Shown here piece after piece: positions 43,345 to 53,058 of a stretch of DNA of 64,000 nucleotides (position 1 is the first letter of the stretch; the number at the start of each line of letters is the position of its first letter). Source of the stretch: Fictibacillus sp. FJAT-27399 (GTDB lineage Bacteria; Bacillota; Bacilli; Bacillales; Fictibacillaceae). The notes under the pieces were generated by a model. That model was not told the origin of the DNA. It ran no database searches and saw only the letters and a program-made list of their open reading frames with translations. A program made the position numbers and the translations under genes. Location: assembly GCF_001510655.1 (NCBI RefSeq), contig NZ_LMVC01000003.1:442389-506388 (forward strand), read 5' to 3'.

Positions 43345-43369
43345 CACCCGGACTGGGTGTTTTTTGTTT
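43344..43369 (+). terminator. Terminator of the CDF gene
   Basis: ACACCC and GGGTGT around GGACT, followed by a T run. Confidence 0.85.
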
Positions 43370-43430
43370 ATCACAAGAAAAATCGGGAATAGGTTGCATA
43401 AACAAATCCTTTAAAAGGAGGAGAAATTAA

Positions 43431-43610
43431 ATGAAATCTATTCATGTTCTGCTTGAGTATACGGAAGAAGCTCCTGAAACGTTTGATAAAGATCTTCGCG
43501 GGAAATTAAATGATAATTTAAGTGATTTGGGGCTGAAAGTCGTTTCGATTGGAGATTTTGGTAAAGAAGGTGAAGATAACTCAGCCAGTTCACAGTCAAA
43601 CAAAGCCTAG
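43431..43610 (+). CDS. Small acidic protein cut by an in-frame UAG
   Basis: A very strong AAAAGGAGGAG precedes ATG of a 59-codon frame (MKSIHVLLEYTEEAPETFDK at the N-terminus) ending in TAG at 43608. The product is acidic and soluble, with a Ser/Asn-rich end. It is too short for the supplied minimum but the start signals are excellent. The same frame continues beyond the TAG with protein-like sequence, listed next. No family recognised. Confidence 0.7.
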   Translation: MKSIHVLLEYTEEAPETFDKDLRGKLNDNLSDLGLKVVSIGDFGKEGEDNSASSQSNKA

Positions 43611-43736
43611 CCTGATGCTTCGGGAAAACGGACGACCATTATCCCGGATCACAACAATTCCGCAGGCGGGCAGTCAACCCCAGATGAGCAGCTGCCCGGA
43701 TATAAAAATTATGAAAAAATAACCATTGAGCTTTAG
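43611..43736 (+). pseudogene. In-frame continuation of the small gene after UAG
   Basis: Read in phase with the upstream gene this is 41 codons, PDASGKRTTIIPDHNNSAGG and then QSTPDEQLPGYKNYEKITIEL in pieces, closing at TAG 43734-43736 exactly where the terminator stem begins. Either a nonsense mutation split a 100-codon gene, or the UAG is read through at some rate. Confidence 0.5.
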
Positions 43737-43765
43737 ACCTTGTCCCAGGACAGGGTCTTTTTCGT
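43736..43765 (+). terminator. Terminator after the small split gene
   Basis: GACCTTGTCC pairs with GGACAGGGTC (one G-T pair) and is followed by TTTTTCGTTTTTT. Confidence 0.85.
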
Positions 43766-44046
43766 TTTTTTCAGGAATTAGGAACGTAAATAAGATAGAA
43801 ATTTGTTGAATGGAAATAAAAACGTGATGTCGAAATTAGTATTTCGGGCGTTTATGTAAGTCTGCTCTAGTAAGATGTCCTCAAAAGGAAATGATTTTGT
43901 TGAAATAAAAAGGAAAAATACTTAAATTGTTGAAATGTATGAAGGGTAAGTAATCCAGTAGCCGTTCACTGAAATTCCATAAAACAAAATCCGTATGCCC
44001 GTAGAAAGTAAGCACTACCAATAAAACAGGAATAGAGGTGCTTACC
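43766..44046. other. AT-rich gap before the RsbT-like gene
   Basis: About 280 bp without a credible frame. TTGTTGAAAT-type sequences recur three times (about 43802, 43898 and 43930), which may be chance in AT-rich DNA. No clear promoter seen. Confidence 0.35.
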
Positions 44047-44466
44047 ATGAATTATCATCAGGTTACGGTTGAAATAAAAAATGAATTGGATATCTCTATT
44101 GCCCGTCAAGAAGGGAAAGAGCTTGCTAGAATCATCGGTTTTAATTCCGTTAATCAAGTCCGGATCAAAACCGTGATATCCGAGCTTGCCAGAAACATTT
44201 ACCTTTATGCAGGAGAGGGTAAAATCATTGTCGAAGCGATTGAGGAAGAAAACCGGGCAGGGATCAGGGTATCGGCCATTGATCAAGGTCCAGGTATTCA
44301 AGACATTAAAATGGCGCTTCAAGCAGGATATACGAGTTCAGGAGGATTGGGAGCCGGTTTGCCGGGGGTCCAAAAATTAATGGATATCATCAATGTTCAA
44401 TCGACTCTTAATTTGGGTACTGAAATCACGGCCATTAAATGGTGCAGTGAAAAAATGATGAAATAG
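44047..44466 (+). CDS. RsbT-like serine/threonine switch kinase (GHKL fold)
   Basis: The 139-residue protein has the GHKL ATPase boxes: N-box ISELARNIYLYA (about 46-57), G1 box DQGPGI (about 82-87) and G2-like GGLGAGLPG (about 101-109). RsbT of the stressosome phosphorylates RsbS and RsbR and then switches on RsbU. No rsbR, rsbS, rsbU or sigma-B gene lies nearby, so this is a stand-alone kinase. ATG start behind AGAGGTG. A stem with CCGCCG and CGGCGG follows the stop. Confidence 0.85.
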   Translation: MNYHQVTVEIKNELDISIARQEGKELARIIGFNSVNQVRIKTVISELARNIYLYAGEGKIIVEAIEEENRAGIRVSAIDQGPGIQDIKMALQAGYTSSGGLGAGLPGVQKLMDIINVQSTLNLGTEITAIKWCSEKMMK

Positions 44467-44597
44467 CCGCCGAATTCCCGTGAAGAAAAAGGGAGCCGGC
44501 GGTTAAATTTTGCCTTTTTTTTGTGGGAAAAATTACAAACAGGATGTCTCTCCTCTATAATACACAATAAGCCGTACGATAAGGAGAACCCTTATTT

Positions 44598-45221
44598 ATG
44601 ATAAAGTCTGTTATTTTTGATTTTGATGGCACGCTCGCTGACTCAAGGCTCGTGTTCTTATCGGTGTTTAATCAGCTGGCAGCAAAGCATGGTTTTCGGA
44701 AAGTAGATGTTGAAGAGATGGAGTTTTTGAGGAAGCTTTCGATGATGGAAAGGATCAAACATCTGAATTTCCCAATGCACAAAATACCAGCATCGAGCGC
44801 TGAATTTTACGAGCTTTATAATCAAGCATTAGGGGATGTGACACTGGTCCCAGGCATGGCTGAACTTTTATCAGAAGTAAACAGGAGGGGATACAAGTCG
44901 GCCATAATATCTTCCAATTCGAAAAAGAATGTTGAAGCCTTTCTATCCCGAAACCGCCTCCACCATATGGAAGAGATCATTTGCTCCACCCGGCTTTTTG
45001 GTAAGGATCGCCATATTAAAAGCTATCTTAAAAAGAACGGAATGGCCAAGGAAGAAGTGATCTATGTCGGCGATGAAGCCAGAGATATTGCTGCCTGCAG
45101 AAAAAGCGGCATTAAAATCATCTGGGTAGGCTGGGGCTATGACGCAAGGGAAGCTGCAGAAAAGGAAAAACCGGATTTTATGGTTTTCCATCCCAAGGAT
45201 ATTTTAACGGTATTGAACTGA
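44598..45221 (+). CDS. HAD-superfamily hydrolase, phosphoglycolate phosphatase-like
   Basis: The 207-residue enzyme has the four HAD motifs: nucleophile DFDGTLADS (about 7-15), IISSNS (about 101-106), lysine in the KDRHIKSY region, and VGDEARDIAA (about 152-161). A helical cap of the type seen in phosphoglycolate phosphatase is present. Substrate unknown. ATG start after ATAAGGAGAA. Confidence 0.88.
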   Translation: MIKSVIFDFDGTLADSRLVFLSVFNQLAAKHGFRKVDVEEMEFLRKLSMMERIKHLNFPMHKIPASSAEFYELYNQALGDVTLVPGMAELLSEVNRRGYKSAIISSNSKKNVEAFLSRNRLHHMEEIICSTRLFGKDRHIKSYLKKNGMAKEEVIYVGDEARDIAACRKSGIKIIWVGWGYDAREAAEKEKPDFMVFHPKDILTVLN

Positions 45222-45230
45222 TCAAATGAT

Positions 45231-45259
45231 AAAACCCTGCGTCAAGGACGCAGGGTTTT
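45231..45259. terminator. Terminator of the HAD gene
   Basis: AAAACCCTGCGTC pairs perfectly with GACGCAGGGTTTT around AAG; can work in both directions. Confidence 0.9.
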
Positions 45260-45440
45260 GTATGGCAGTTTCCGCTTCTTTTGCTGCATAAGCAAAAACG
45301 GCAGCCTTCTCTTATTGCCTTTATAATGGATGATTTCAAGCAGTTGGTTCAGTGCTTTAACCTGATCGGATTCATTCATTTCTTATGTGCCCCCTCTTCA
45401 TATCAATCTATGAAGGAGTTGAGGCATTATGCTTTTTTTT

Positions 45441-45713
45441 CTACGCCAGATATTCCTGCTGGATCACAGTGTTCAGTAAAATGTACTGTCCCTGATTAAG
45501 GATAGCCGAGTATAACTTGGCCTCGCTTTCAGATACACCAATCTTGACCAGTTTTTGGTGGGTGTTTTTTTCAGAGGGCGGGAGCTTGCTTGTTTCGTAA
45601 GGTCCTACAATCATCATATGCTTCGTGTCCATTCCGTCTTTTTTTAATAGTTTAAGCTTGTTTAATACTTTTTTCTCTGATGGGTAAATGCCAATAACCC
45701 TGCGAGTATTCAT
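45441..45713 (-). CDS. General stress protein 17M-like (YflT domain)
   Basis: A 90-residue soluble protein starting MNTRRVIGIYPSEKKVLNKL, matching the heat-induced stress protein YflT domain that contains beta-strand NTRRVIGVY followed by helices. Members are sigma-B-dependent in Bacillus. ATG start behind GAGGAGG. A sigma-B-like promoter lies 50 bp upstream on the minus strand. Confidence 0.75.
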   Translation of the reverse strand: MNTRRVIGIYPSEKKVLNKLKLLKKDGMDTKHMMIVGPYETSKLPPSEKNTHQKLVKIGVSESEAKLYSAILNQGQYILLNTVIQQEYLA

Positions 45714-45763
45714 AGGCAGACCTCCTCAGTTTTAGAATGATAATTTAAGGGGATATTCTGTTA

Positions 45764-45790
45764 ATTCCCGCAGTGGTTATACTTTAAAAC
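45764..45790 (-). promoter_or_regulatory. Sigma-B-like promoter of the general stress gene
   Basis: On the minus strand GTTTTA is followed after 15 bp by GGGAAT, close to the sigma-B consensus GTTTAA and GGGTAT. Confidence 0.5.
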
Positions 45791-45818
45791 CTATTTCAAA
45801 AAAATTTAAAGGGTTTAG

Positions 45819-45844
45819 GTTTGATTTTGTTCTGCGAAGGGTAA
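45819..45844 (+). promoter_or_regulatory. Sigma-B-like promoter of csbA
   Basis: GTTTGA is followed after 14 bp by GGGTAA, one base off the sigma-B consensus in each hexamer, about 125 bp upstream of csbA. csbA is a known sigma-B target in B. subtilis. Confidence 0.6.
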
Positions 45845-45969
45845 AAGCATTTTGAAGCAACTCACCCCCCCTTTTTAAGCCAGAGCCATAACGGTTTTGG
45901 TTTTTTTATGCTTTAAATGATGTGGTATAGTGAATGAGGAAGTATTTGAACAGATAGGGGTATGCACGT

Positions 45970-46200
45970 ATGGTTGAGGTGTTACTGGCAGCGCTTTTGC
46001 CGATTGTTTTACAGCTTCTTTTTAACCGGGTGCTCTTTTCAAAGTATCTGCCTGTCATGATTACATTGCTAATTTTGCTGTTTGCGTTCGATGGCCTGAA
46101 TCAGCCGCTGTATCTGCAGGCAACAGCACTATGTTCTGTATTGGCCGGATATTGGCTCGGTTTAAACATCCATAAAAAACAAGCGCGTAAAATGAAATAA
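45970..46200 (+). CDS. csbA: Sigma-B-controlled membrane protein CsbA
   Basis: A 76-residue protein with two to three helices (residues about 4-22, 27-43 and 48-66) and a basic C-terminus KKQARKMK. Identity rests on size, topology and its position just before uvrB, as in B. subtilis, plus the sigma-B-like promoter. A convergent gene is inserted between it and uvrB here. Confidence 0.72.
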   Translation: MVEVLLAALLPIVLQLLFNRVLFSKYLPVMITLLILLFAFDGLNQPLYLQATALCSVLAGYWLGLNIHKKQARKMK

Positions 46201-46201
46201 A

Positions 46202-46237
46202 AGCGTTCGCCTCAAGAAGGGGCGGACGCTTTTTTTC
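46202..46237. terminator. Bidirectional terminator between csbA and the TauE gene
   Basis: AGCGTTCGCC pairs with GGCGGACGCT (one G-T pair), followed by seven T residues; the right arm overlaps the 3' end of the convergent gene. Confidence 0.88.
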
Positions 46238-47084
46238 GCCAGTAGCGAGCTGAATCCTTTAAAAAAACAAGGAGCAGTATGATAATATAGACCGAAACAA
46301 CGCCGAGGCCGATATGGCCGAAGTGTAAAAGCTGCAGAAAGACGGATACGATTGTTGCGGCATAGATTCCGCCGAGATACGTTTCCATTTGATGATTTTG
46401 ATAGAGCGAGGTTAGTCTGGCCCCCAGCTGAGCGCCGATCAATGCGCCGATGATTAAAAGGATGCCGATGTGATAGTTCAGCGTGATCGATTGTGCATAG
46501 GTCAGGAACCCTGCTGAAACAATGGCAAAAACACTGACAAGGCTTGTCCCAACTGCTTTTCTTGGTTCAAGTTTTAATACGGAAATCATCAGTGGAACCA
46601 TGACAAAGCCGCCGCCGACTCCAAGGGTGGTCGAAAGAAATCCGCCAGTAAACCCAATCATCAGCGCTTTCGTCATTGAAAAGGCATTTTCCGCCGGCAT
46701 CTCAGCAGTAATTGTATATTTCTTTTTCCTGAGCAGCTGAACAGCAAAGTATCCCATCAGTATGATATATAAGGCCGGTATTACAATTTTATCCCAATGC
46801 TTTTCGCTAAGCCACATGACAACAGGGTGTGCAGCCTGTGTGGCAAGTACTCCTGACAAGCCAAGGGTGATGGCTGTTTTCCAATAGATATTCTTCATGC
46901 GAAGATGAGCAAATACTCCTGAAACACTCGTCCCGATCGAATACATGAGACTGGTCGCGATCGCGGTAACCGGCTCATAGCCAAACAATATTAAAACAGG
47001 GGTTAAAACAAAGCCTCCCCCAAGTCCGAAAAACCCAGAAATAATCCCAACAGCAAGACCCAGGAAAATATAGAGCAAATCCAT
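46212..47084 (-). CDS. TauE/SafE family anion exporter
   Basis: A 290-residue membrane protein with eight or so helices and the two family repeats FFGLGGGFVLTPVLILFG and TTLGVGGGFVMVPLMISV. The family exports sulfite, sulfonates or related organic anions; substrate not identifiable. ATG start behind AAAAGGAG; eleven upstream codons are open but unsupported. Its presence between csbA and uvrB differs from B. subtilis. Confidence 0.88.
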   Translation of the reverse strand: MDLLYIFLGLAVGIISGFFGLGGGFVLTPVLILFGYEPVTAIATSLMYSIGTSVSGVFAHLRMKNIYWKTAITLGLSGVLATQAAHPVVMWLSEKHWDKIVIPALYIILMGYFAVQLLRKKKYTITAEMPAENAFSMTKALMIGFTGGFLSTTLGVGGGFVMVPLMISVLKLEPRKAVGTSLVSVFAIVSAGFLTYAQSITLNYHIGILLIIGALIGAQLGARLTSLYQNHQMETYLGGIYAATIVSVFLQLLHFGHIGLGVVSVYIIILLLVFLKDSARYWRKKASAPS

Positions 47085-47194
47085 GATGCATTCTCCTTTT
47101 GACGTTCTGTGCAACATTCAAAAGTGTACACCAAAAGAAGAAGTAAAGAAAAGACATTTTATAGACTTAAATGTTTTTTCCAGCATTTAACGCA

Positions 47195-47208
47195 CGAATA
47201 TTTGTTCG
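47195..47208 (+). promoter_or_regulatory. LexA (SOS) box of uvrBA
   Basis: CGAATATTTGTTCG matches the Bacillus LexA/DinR consensus CGAAC-N4-GTTCG with one base off. A TATAAT at 47240-47245 lies downstream. uvrBA is a known SOS operon. Confidence 0.8.
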
Positions 47209-47279
47209 TAAAAATTAGAGTTTCACAGGTCAGCTGTGTTATAATCTTATTAGCAAAATTTAGGAACGGAGGTTGTGAA

Positions 47280-49262
47280 ATGAGTGAGCCTTTTCAGCTC
47301 GTTTCTTCTTACGAACCGCAGGGAGACCAGCCTAAAGCGATCCGCAAGCTGGTTCAGGGAATCAAAGAGAAGAAGCAAAAAATGACACTGCTTGGCGCCA
47401 CAGGTACAGGTAAGACATTTACGGTTTCAAATGTCATAAAAGAGGTGAATAAACCAACGCTGGTTATCGCCCATAACAAAACATTGGCTGGACAGCTGTA
47501 CAGTGAGTTCAAAGAATTCTTTCCGAATAACGCGGTTGAATACTTTGTGAGCTACTACGATTACTATCAGCCGGAAGCATATATCCCGCAGTCCGATACG
47601 TTCATTGAAAAAGATGCGAGCATCAACGACGAAATTGATAAACTCAGACACAGTGCCACCTCTTCGTTATTTGAACGGAAGGACGTTATCATCGTTTCCA
47701 GTGTTTCCTGCATATATGGCCTGGGTTCACCGGAAGAGTACAAAAGCCTGGTTATTTCCTTGCGTACAGGCATGGAAAGAGACAGGGACCAGCTTCTGCG
47801 TGATTTGGTAGATATCCAGTACAACCGAAATGATATCAATTTCACACGCGGTACTTTCCGCGTGCGTGGAGATGTTGTGGAGATCTTCCCGGCTTCACGT
47901 GATGAACGCTGTCTCAGAGTAGAGTTCTTTGGTGATGAGATCGACCGGATTACCGAGGTGGACGCCCTCACTGGAGAAATTGTCGGCGAACGGAACCATG
48001 TTGCCATTTTCCCGGCATCCCACTTCGTAACACGTGAAGAAAAAATGAAATTAGCCATTCAGCGGATCGAAGCCGAGCTGGAAGAGAGGCTGAAGGAGCT
48101 GAATGACGCAGGGAAGCTGCTTGAAGCCCAGCGCCTTGAACAGCGTACGCGCTACGATATTGAAATGATGAGCGAGATGGGCTTCTGCTCAGGAATTGAA
48201 AACTATTCCCTGCACCTTACGCTTCGCCCGATTGGATCTACACCGTATACTCTCCTTGATTATTTTCCTGATGATTCAATGATCGTCATTGATGAGTCCC
48301 ATGTTACATTGCCGCAGATTCGTGGAATGTATAACGGAGACCAGGCAAGAAAGAATGTACTGGTGGAGCACGGCTTCCGTCTGCCGTCAGCCAAGGACAA
48401 CCGTCCGCTCACGTTTGATGAATTTGAAGGAAAAGATAAGTTTCAGCATATATACGTTTCCGCGACCCCAGGACCTTATGAAGCGGAGCATGCCCCTGAA
48501 CCGATCCAGCAGATCATCCGCCCGACAGGATTGCTAGATCCGACCATCGAAGTGAGGAAAAGCAAAGGGCAGATTGATGACCTTCTCGGGGAAATCAATG
48601 ATCGTGTGGCGAAGAAAGAACGGGTGCTCGTAACAACGCTCACGAAAAAAATGTCCGAGGATCTGACAGATTATCTGCAGGAAATGGGTATAAAGGTAAG
48701 ATACCTCCATTCCGAGATCAAAACGCTGGAGCGGATTCAGATCATCAGAGATCTCAGGCTCGGTGTGTTTGACGTGCTGGTCGGGATCAATCTCCTGCGG
48801 GAAGGTTTGGACATTCCTGAGGTATCTTTGGTTACGATCCTGGATGCCGATAAGGAAGGGTTCCTTCGTTCAGAAAGGTCTCTCATCCAGACGATGGGCC
48901 GTGCAGCGCGTAACAGCAATGGCCACGTCATCATGTATGCCGACCGTATTACGAAATCCATGGAGATTGCCATCGGAGAAACACAGAGGCGCCGGAATGT
49001 TCAGATGCAGTATAACGAGGAGCACGGGATCACGCCGCAAACGATTAAAAAAGCAGTGCACGATGTCATAAGTGCCACTCAAGCGGCTGAAGAAGCCGAG
49101 GAGTATACATCTAAAGCACCAAAACAAAAAATGAGCAAGAAAGACCGCGATGCATTTGTTGAACGCCTCGAAGTTGAAATGAAAGATGCAGCAAGAAATC
49201 TGCAGTTTGAGCGCGCCGCAGAGCTTCGTGATATGATTCTTGAGCTTAAGGCTGAAGGGTAA
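47280..49262 (+). CDS. uvrB: Excinuclease ABC subunit B
   Basis: UvrB verifies damage and recruits UvrC in nucleotide excision repair. The 660-residue helicase-like protein has Walker A GATGTGKT (about 39-46), the damage-binding beta-hairpin [13 protein letters not shown] (about 93-105), DESHVTLPQ, motif [11 protein letters not shown] and a C-terminal UVR domain (about 622-657) that binds UvrC. The ATG is 8 bp after GGAGG; 57 upstream codons are open but not coding. LexA box and uvrA context agree. Confidence 0.98.
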   Translation: MSEPFQLVSSYEPQGDQPKAIRKLVQGIKEKKQKMTLLGATGTGKTFTVSNVIKEVNKPTLVIAHNKTLAGQLYSEFKEFFPNNAVEYFVSYYDYYQPEAYIPQSDTFIEKDASINDEIDKLRHSATSSLFERKDVIIVSSVSCIYGLGSPEEYKSLVISLRTGMERDRDQLLRDLVDIQYNRNDINFTRGTFRVRGDVVEIFPASRDERCLRVEFFGDEIDRITEVDALTGEIVGERNHVAIFPASHFVTREEKMKLAIQRIEAELEERLKELNDAGKLLEAQRLEQRTRYDIEMMSEMGFCSGIENYSLHLTLRPIGSTPYTLLDYFPDDSMIVIDESHVTLPQIRGMYNGDQARKNVLVEHGFRLPSAKDNRPLTFDEFEGKDKFQHIYVSATPGPYEAEHAPEPIQQIIRPTGLLDPTIEVRKSKGQIDDLLGEINDRVAKKERVLVTTLTKKMSEDLTDYLQEMGIKVRYLHSEIKTLERIQIIRDLRLGVFDVLVGINLLREGLDIPEVSLVTILDADKEGFLRSERSLIQTMGRAARNSNGHVIMYADRITKSMEIAIGETQRRRNVQMQYNEEHGITPQTIKKAVHDVISATQAAEEAEEYTSKAPKQKMSKKDRDAFVERLEVEMKDAARNLQFERAAELRDMILELKAEG

Positions 49263-49273
49263 GGTGATTGTAG

Positions 49274-52150
49274 TTGTCTACAAACCAAAACATTATTGTA
49301 AAGGGTGCACGCGCCCATAATTTAAAGAATATAGATATTACCATTCCAAGGGATAAACTGGTCGTATTGACCGGTCTATCAGGATCAGGCAAGTCCTCAC
49401 TTGCTTTTGATACCATTTATGCAGAAGGGCAAAGGCGCTATGTTGAGTCTTTGTCTGCTTATGCGCGCCAATTTCTTGGCCAAATGGATAAGCCGGATGT
49501 CGACTCGATTGAAGGCCTTTCTCCTGCGATCTCGATCGACCAGAAAACGACGAGCCGCAACCCGCGTTCGACTGTAGGGACCGTTACAGAGATTTATGAC
49601 TACCTTCGGCTTCTCTTTGCCCGAATCGGTCGTCCGGTCTGCCCGAATCACGGAATAGAGATTACATCCCAGACGATCGAACAGATGGTCGACCGCATAC
49701 TCGAGTATCCGGAACGTACCAAGCTGCAGATTCTTGCACCTGTGGTTTCCGGACGCAAAGGTGAACACGTTAAAGTGCTTGAAGACATTAAAAAGCAAGG
49801 CTATGTTCGTGTCAGAGTGGATGGTGAACTGCGCGACATCGGTGATGAAATCAAGCTCGAAAAGAATAAAAAGCATTCGATTGATGTGGTCATCGACCGT
49901 ATTGTCGTAAAAGAAGGAATCGCCACCCGTCTCGCTGATTCCCTCGAAACGGCGCTGAACCTCTCCAGTGGGACTGTTACGGTCGATGTCATGGGAGAAG
50001 AAGAACTGTTATTCTCCCAAAATCATGCCTGCCCGTATTGCGGATTTTCAATTGGTGAGCTCGAACCGCGACTGTTTTCTTTTAACAGCCCATTCGGGGC
50101 ATGTCCTTCATGTGACGGCCTTGGAATGAAGCTTGAAGTGGATCCGGAGCTCGTCATCCCTGATTGGAGCCTGTCCTTAAATGAGAACGCGATTGCCCCA
50201 TGGACACCTGTGAGCTCCCAATACTACCCGCAGCTCCTGAAAAGTGTTTGCACTCATTTTGGAATCGACATGGACACTCCTGTTAAAGACCTGCCTAAAG
50301 AGCAGTTGGATAAAGTACTTTATGGCAGTGACACGGAGAGAATCCGTTTCCGTTATAAAAATGATTTTGGACAAATTAAAACGAATGATATTTATTTTGA
50401 AGGCGTTCTGGCTAATGTTGAACGCCGCTATAAAGAAACAGGTTCTGATTACATCCGGGAACAGATGGAAGGGTATATGGGCCAGAAAGCCTGCCCTGCC
50501 TGCAAAGGTTACCGTCTAAAAAAAGAATCGCAGGCTGTTCTCATTAACGGCCAGCATATCGGTGAAGCCACGGCTCTATCCGTGACAGAAGCGAAAGAAT
50601 TCTTTGAAAATCTTGATCTGACGGAAAAAGAGCAGGCGATCGCACGCTTGATTTTACGTGAGATCGTTGACCGGATCGGGTTCCTGGTTAACGTCGGCCT
50701 GGATTATTTGTCACTAAACCGTGCAGCTGGAACGTTATCTGGAGGAGAAGCCCAGCGTATCCGTCTGGCAACACAGGTCGGTTCAAGGCTGATGGGTGTT
50801 CTGTATATCTTGGACGAGCCTTCTATCGGACTTCATCAGCGGGACAACGACCGGCTGATCCGCACGCTTGAAGAGATGCGCAGCCTTGGTAATACACTGA
50901 TCGTCGTTGAACACGATGAGGACACGATGCTGGCCGCTGATTATATTATTGATATCGGCCCTGGTGCTGGAGCTCATGGAGGCGTCATTACTGCCCAAGG
51001 CTCTCCGAATGAAATCATGGATGATCCGAACTCTCTTACCGGGCAGTATCTTTCCGGTAAAAAGTTTATCCCGCTTCCAAAGGCGAGAAGAAAGCCGGAC
51101 GGCCGAAACATTGAAGTCATCGGAGCTTCCGAAAACAACCTGAAAAATGTAAAGGTAAAGATTCCTCTTGGACTTTTTACAGGGGTAACAGGTGTTTCCG
51201 GTTCCGGAAAAAGTACGCTCGTTAATGAAATCCTGCATAAAGCATTGGCTCAAAAGCTTCATAAAGCCAAGGATAAACCAGGAGCTCATAAAGAAATTAA
51301 AGGCTTGGAACATGTGGACAAAGTCATTGACATCGATCAGTCGCCTATCGGAAGGACACCGCGTTCCAATCCGGCTACCTATACAGGTGTTTTTGATGAT
51401 ATCCGGGATGTCTTTGCTTCCACCAACGAAGCGAAGGTCAGAGGCTACAAAAAAGGCCGATTCAGCTTTAATGTAAAAGGCGGCCGCTGTGAAGCATGCC
51501 GTGGAGACGGGATCATCAAGATCGAGATGCATTTCCTTCCTGATGTGTACGTGCCTTGCGAAGTATGCCACGGAAAACGGTACAACCGTGAAACGCTTGA
51601 AGTGAAGTATAAAGGGAAGAACATTGCGGATATTCTAGATATGACGGTTGAGGAAAGTGTAGATTTCTTTGTCAACATTCCAAAGATCAATCGAAAGCTG
51701 GCTACTATTCTAGATGTTGGTCTAGGCTATATCAAGCTTGGCCAGTCGGCAACTACCCTTTCCGGAGGAGAAGCACAGCGGGTGAAACTGGCATCCCAGC
51801 TTCATAAGCGCTCTACCGGAAAAACGATCTACATTCTGGATGAGCCGACAACCGGCCTTCATGTGGATGATATCTCCCGTTTGTTAAAGGTGCTGCAGCG
51901 CTTAGTCGATAATGGAGATTCAGTTGTAGTCATTGAACACAATCTTGATGTCATCAAGCAGTGTGACTATTTGATCGACCTTGGCCCTGAAGGCGGAGAC
52001 AAAGGCGGAACACTCGTCGGTGCAGGTACGCCGGAGAAACTGGCTGGCATACCTGAATCACATACCGGCCGCTATCTTGCTCCGATCATCAAACGCGATA
52101 AGAAGCGCATGGACGCCATTCTGAAACAAAAAGAATCGGTGGCTAAATAA
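49274..52150 (+). CDS. uvrA: Excinuclease ABC subunit A
   Basis: UvrA dimers load UvrB at lesions. The 958-residue protein has two ABC ATPase modules: Walker [10 protein letters not shown] (about 36-44) and GVSGSGKST (about 637-645), signatures LSGGEAQR in both halves, and zinc-binding cysteines CPYCGF/CPSCDG and [17 protein letters not shown]. Length is normal. TTG start after AAGGTGAT, 11 bp downstream of uvrB, so co-transcription is certain. Confidence 0.98.
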   Translation: MSTNQNIIVKGARAHNLKNIDITIPRDKLVVLTGLSGSGKSSLAFDTIYAEGQRRYVESLSAYARQFLGQMDKPDVDSIEGLSPAISIDQKTTSRNPRSTVGTVTEIYDYLRLLFARIGRPVCPNHGIEITSQTIEQMVDRILEYPERTKLQILAPVVSGRKGEHVKVLEDIKKQGYVRVRVDGELRDIGDEIKLEKNKKHSIDVVIDRIVVKEGIATRLADSLETALNLSSGTVTVDVMGEEELLFSQNHACPYCGFSIGELEPRLFSFNSPFGACPSCDGLGMKLEVDPELVIPDWSLSLNENAIAPWTPVSSQYYPQLLKSVCTHFGIDMDTPVKDLPKEQLDKVLYGSDTERIRFRYKNDFGQIKTNDIYFEGVLANVERRYKETGSDYIREQMEGYMGQKACPACKGYRLKKESQAVLINGQHIGEATALSVTEAKEFFENLDLTEKEQAIARLILREIVDRIGFLVNVGLDYLSLNRAAGTLSGGEAQRIRLATQVGSRLMGVLYILDEPSIGLHQRDNDRLIRTLEEMRSLGNTLIVVEHDEDTMLAADYIIDIGPGAGAHGGVITAQGSPNEIMDDPNSLTGQYLSGKKFIPLPKARRKPDGRNIEVIGASENNLKNVKVKIPLGLFTGVTGVSGSGKSTLVNEILHKALAQKLHKAKDKPGAHKEIKGLEHVDKVIDIDQSPIGRTPRSNPATYTGVFDDIRDVFASTNEAKVRGYKKGRFSFNVKGGRCEACRGDGIIKIEMHFLPDVYVPCEVCHGKRYNRETLEVKYKGKNIADILDMTVEESVDFFVNIPKINRKLATILDVGLGYIKLGQSATTLSGGEAQRVKLASQLHKRSTGKTIYILDEPTTGLHVDDISRLLKVLQRLVDNGDSVVVIEHNLDVIKQCDYLIDLGPEGGDKGGTLVGAGTPEKLAGIPESHTGRYLAPIIKRDKKRMDAILKQKESVAK

Positions 52151-52163
52151 ATCTTTTCACAGC

Positions 52164-52215
52164 AAGTGCCAGGCACCGCGATTACACAAGTGTGTAATGG
52201 TGGTGCCTGGCACTT
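52164..52215. repeat. REP-like 52-bp hairpin
   Basis: AAGTGCCAGGCACC and its exact inverse GGTGCCTGGCACTT flank an inner stem ATTACAC/GTGTAAT with a 4-nt loop; only three positions in each 24-base arm fail to pair. It follows uvrA and may act as its terminator or processing site. The palindromic GTGCCAGGCACC half-site recurs at 54.73 kb. Confidence 0.8.
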
Positions 52216-52256
52216 TAAATTTAAGAGCCTGCGATAAAATAAATCGCAGAGCTCTT

Positions 52257-52460
52257 CTATTTTTTTAGGAAAAGTAATAGCTTGTATATAAGAAAGTTTA
52301 TTAACAGGACGATCAGGCTACCTATAATAGCCGCGATGAGCCTTTCTCCTGCAGAATAATCGGCGCTGGAATCGCCCAGGGCTCCAAATATGATTCCGGC
52401 CAGCATAAGTATCGTTAAAAAAGTAAAGAAAGATTTTATCGCTTTTTGGGTTGAAAACAT
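52257..52460 (-). CDS. Small two-helix membrane protein
   Basis: A 67-residue protein with helices at about 8-26 and 42-62 and a basic end LLFLKK. ATG start behind TTGGAGGA; nineteen upstream codons are open but unsupported. It lies between uvrA and the yvl genes in opposite direction. No family recognised. Confidence 0.6.
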   Translation of the reverse strand: MFSTQKAIKSFFTFLTILMLAGIIFGALGDSSADYSAGERLIAAIIGSLIVLLINFLIYKLLLFLKK

Positions 52461-52661
52461 GTTATCCTCCAATATGATTTCCCTTACAAGTATGGGTAGG
52501 GAAGGTCTGGTTGCCAAAAAAGAAGTATCCTCATCTAAGATAGCCTATAATAAGGGAAAAAAACAAATCGACATGTGAATTTTTAAAGGATGTATATTTC
52601 TTAAGTAGAATTACAAGAAGTAGTCCTTTTCATTGTTCTATAGTTCAGGAGGAAACACAGC

Positions 52662-52964
52662 ATGAATCCAAAAGTAAAGCGTATTTTATCGGCCATTTGT
52701 TATTTCAGTCTGTTTTTTGCACCTTTTCTTTTCCCGGCAGTGGTTTATTTCGCTGTGCAGGACCAGGGTGTTACCTACCATGCCAAACGCTCATTTTTAT
52801 CACATCTTTTTCCACTCATCGCTATACCGCTCGGGATTATCATTTCAGCTGAAACGGAATTCAACATGACGGCGATTATTATCAGTGTTATTCTATTCGG
52901 CCTTACTTCGTTTGCCGTGATGGTGTGGAATATTATTCAGGGAATTAAAGTTTTTACCCGATAG
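52662..52964 (+). CDS. yvlA: YvlA-like membrane protein (DUF4870)
   Basis: A 100-residue protein with three helices and the DUF4870 pattern ICYFSLFFAPFLFPAVVYF and VTYHAKRSFLSHL. In B. subtilis yvlABCD is a sigma-W-controlled envelope stress operon. ATG start behind CAGGAGGA. I did not find a clear sigma-W promoter upstream. Confidence 0.75.
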   Translation: MNPKVKRILSAICYFSLFFAPFLFPAVVYFAVQDQGVTYHAKRSFLSHLFPLIAIPLGIIISAETEFNMTAIIISVILFGLTSFAVMVWNIIQGIKVFTR

Positions 52965-53058
52965 ATGCAGTTCAGCATCCATTGACCGGAACAGAAGACA
53001 GCAGCCTAGAATCAGCCGGCGCCGGTTTTTAAAACATTGAAGGGGGCGTCAATTTCAC

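Noticed and set aside
43608-43610. UAG decoded as pyrrolysine
   Set aside because: No pyl genes are seen and the lineage is not known to use pyrrolysine; mutation or leaky read-through is simpler.
50783-51571. 262-codon minus-strand frame opposite uvrA
   Set aside because: Shadow frame of uvrA.
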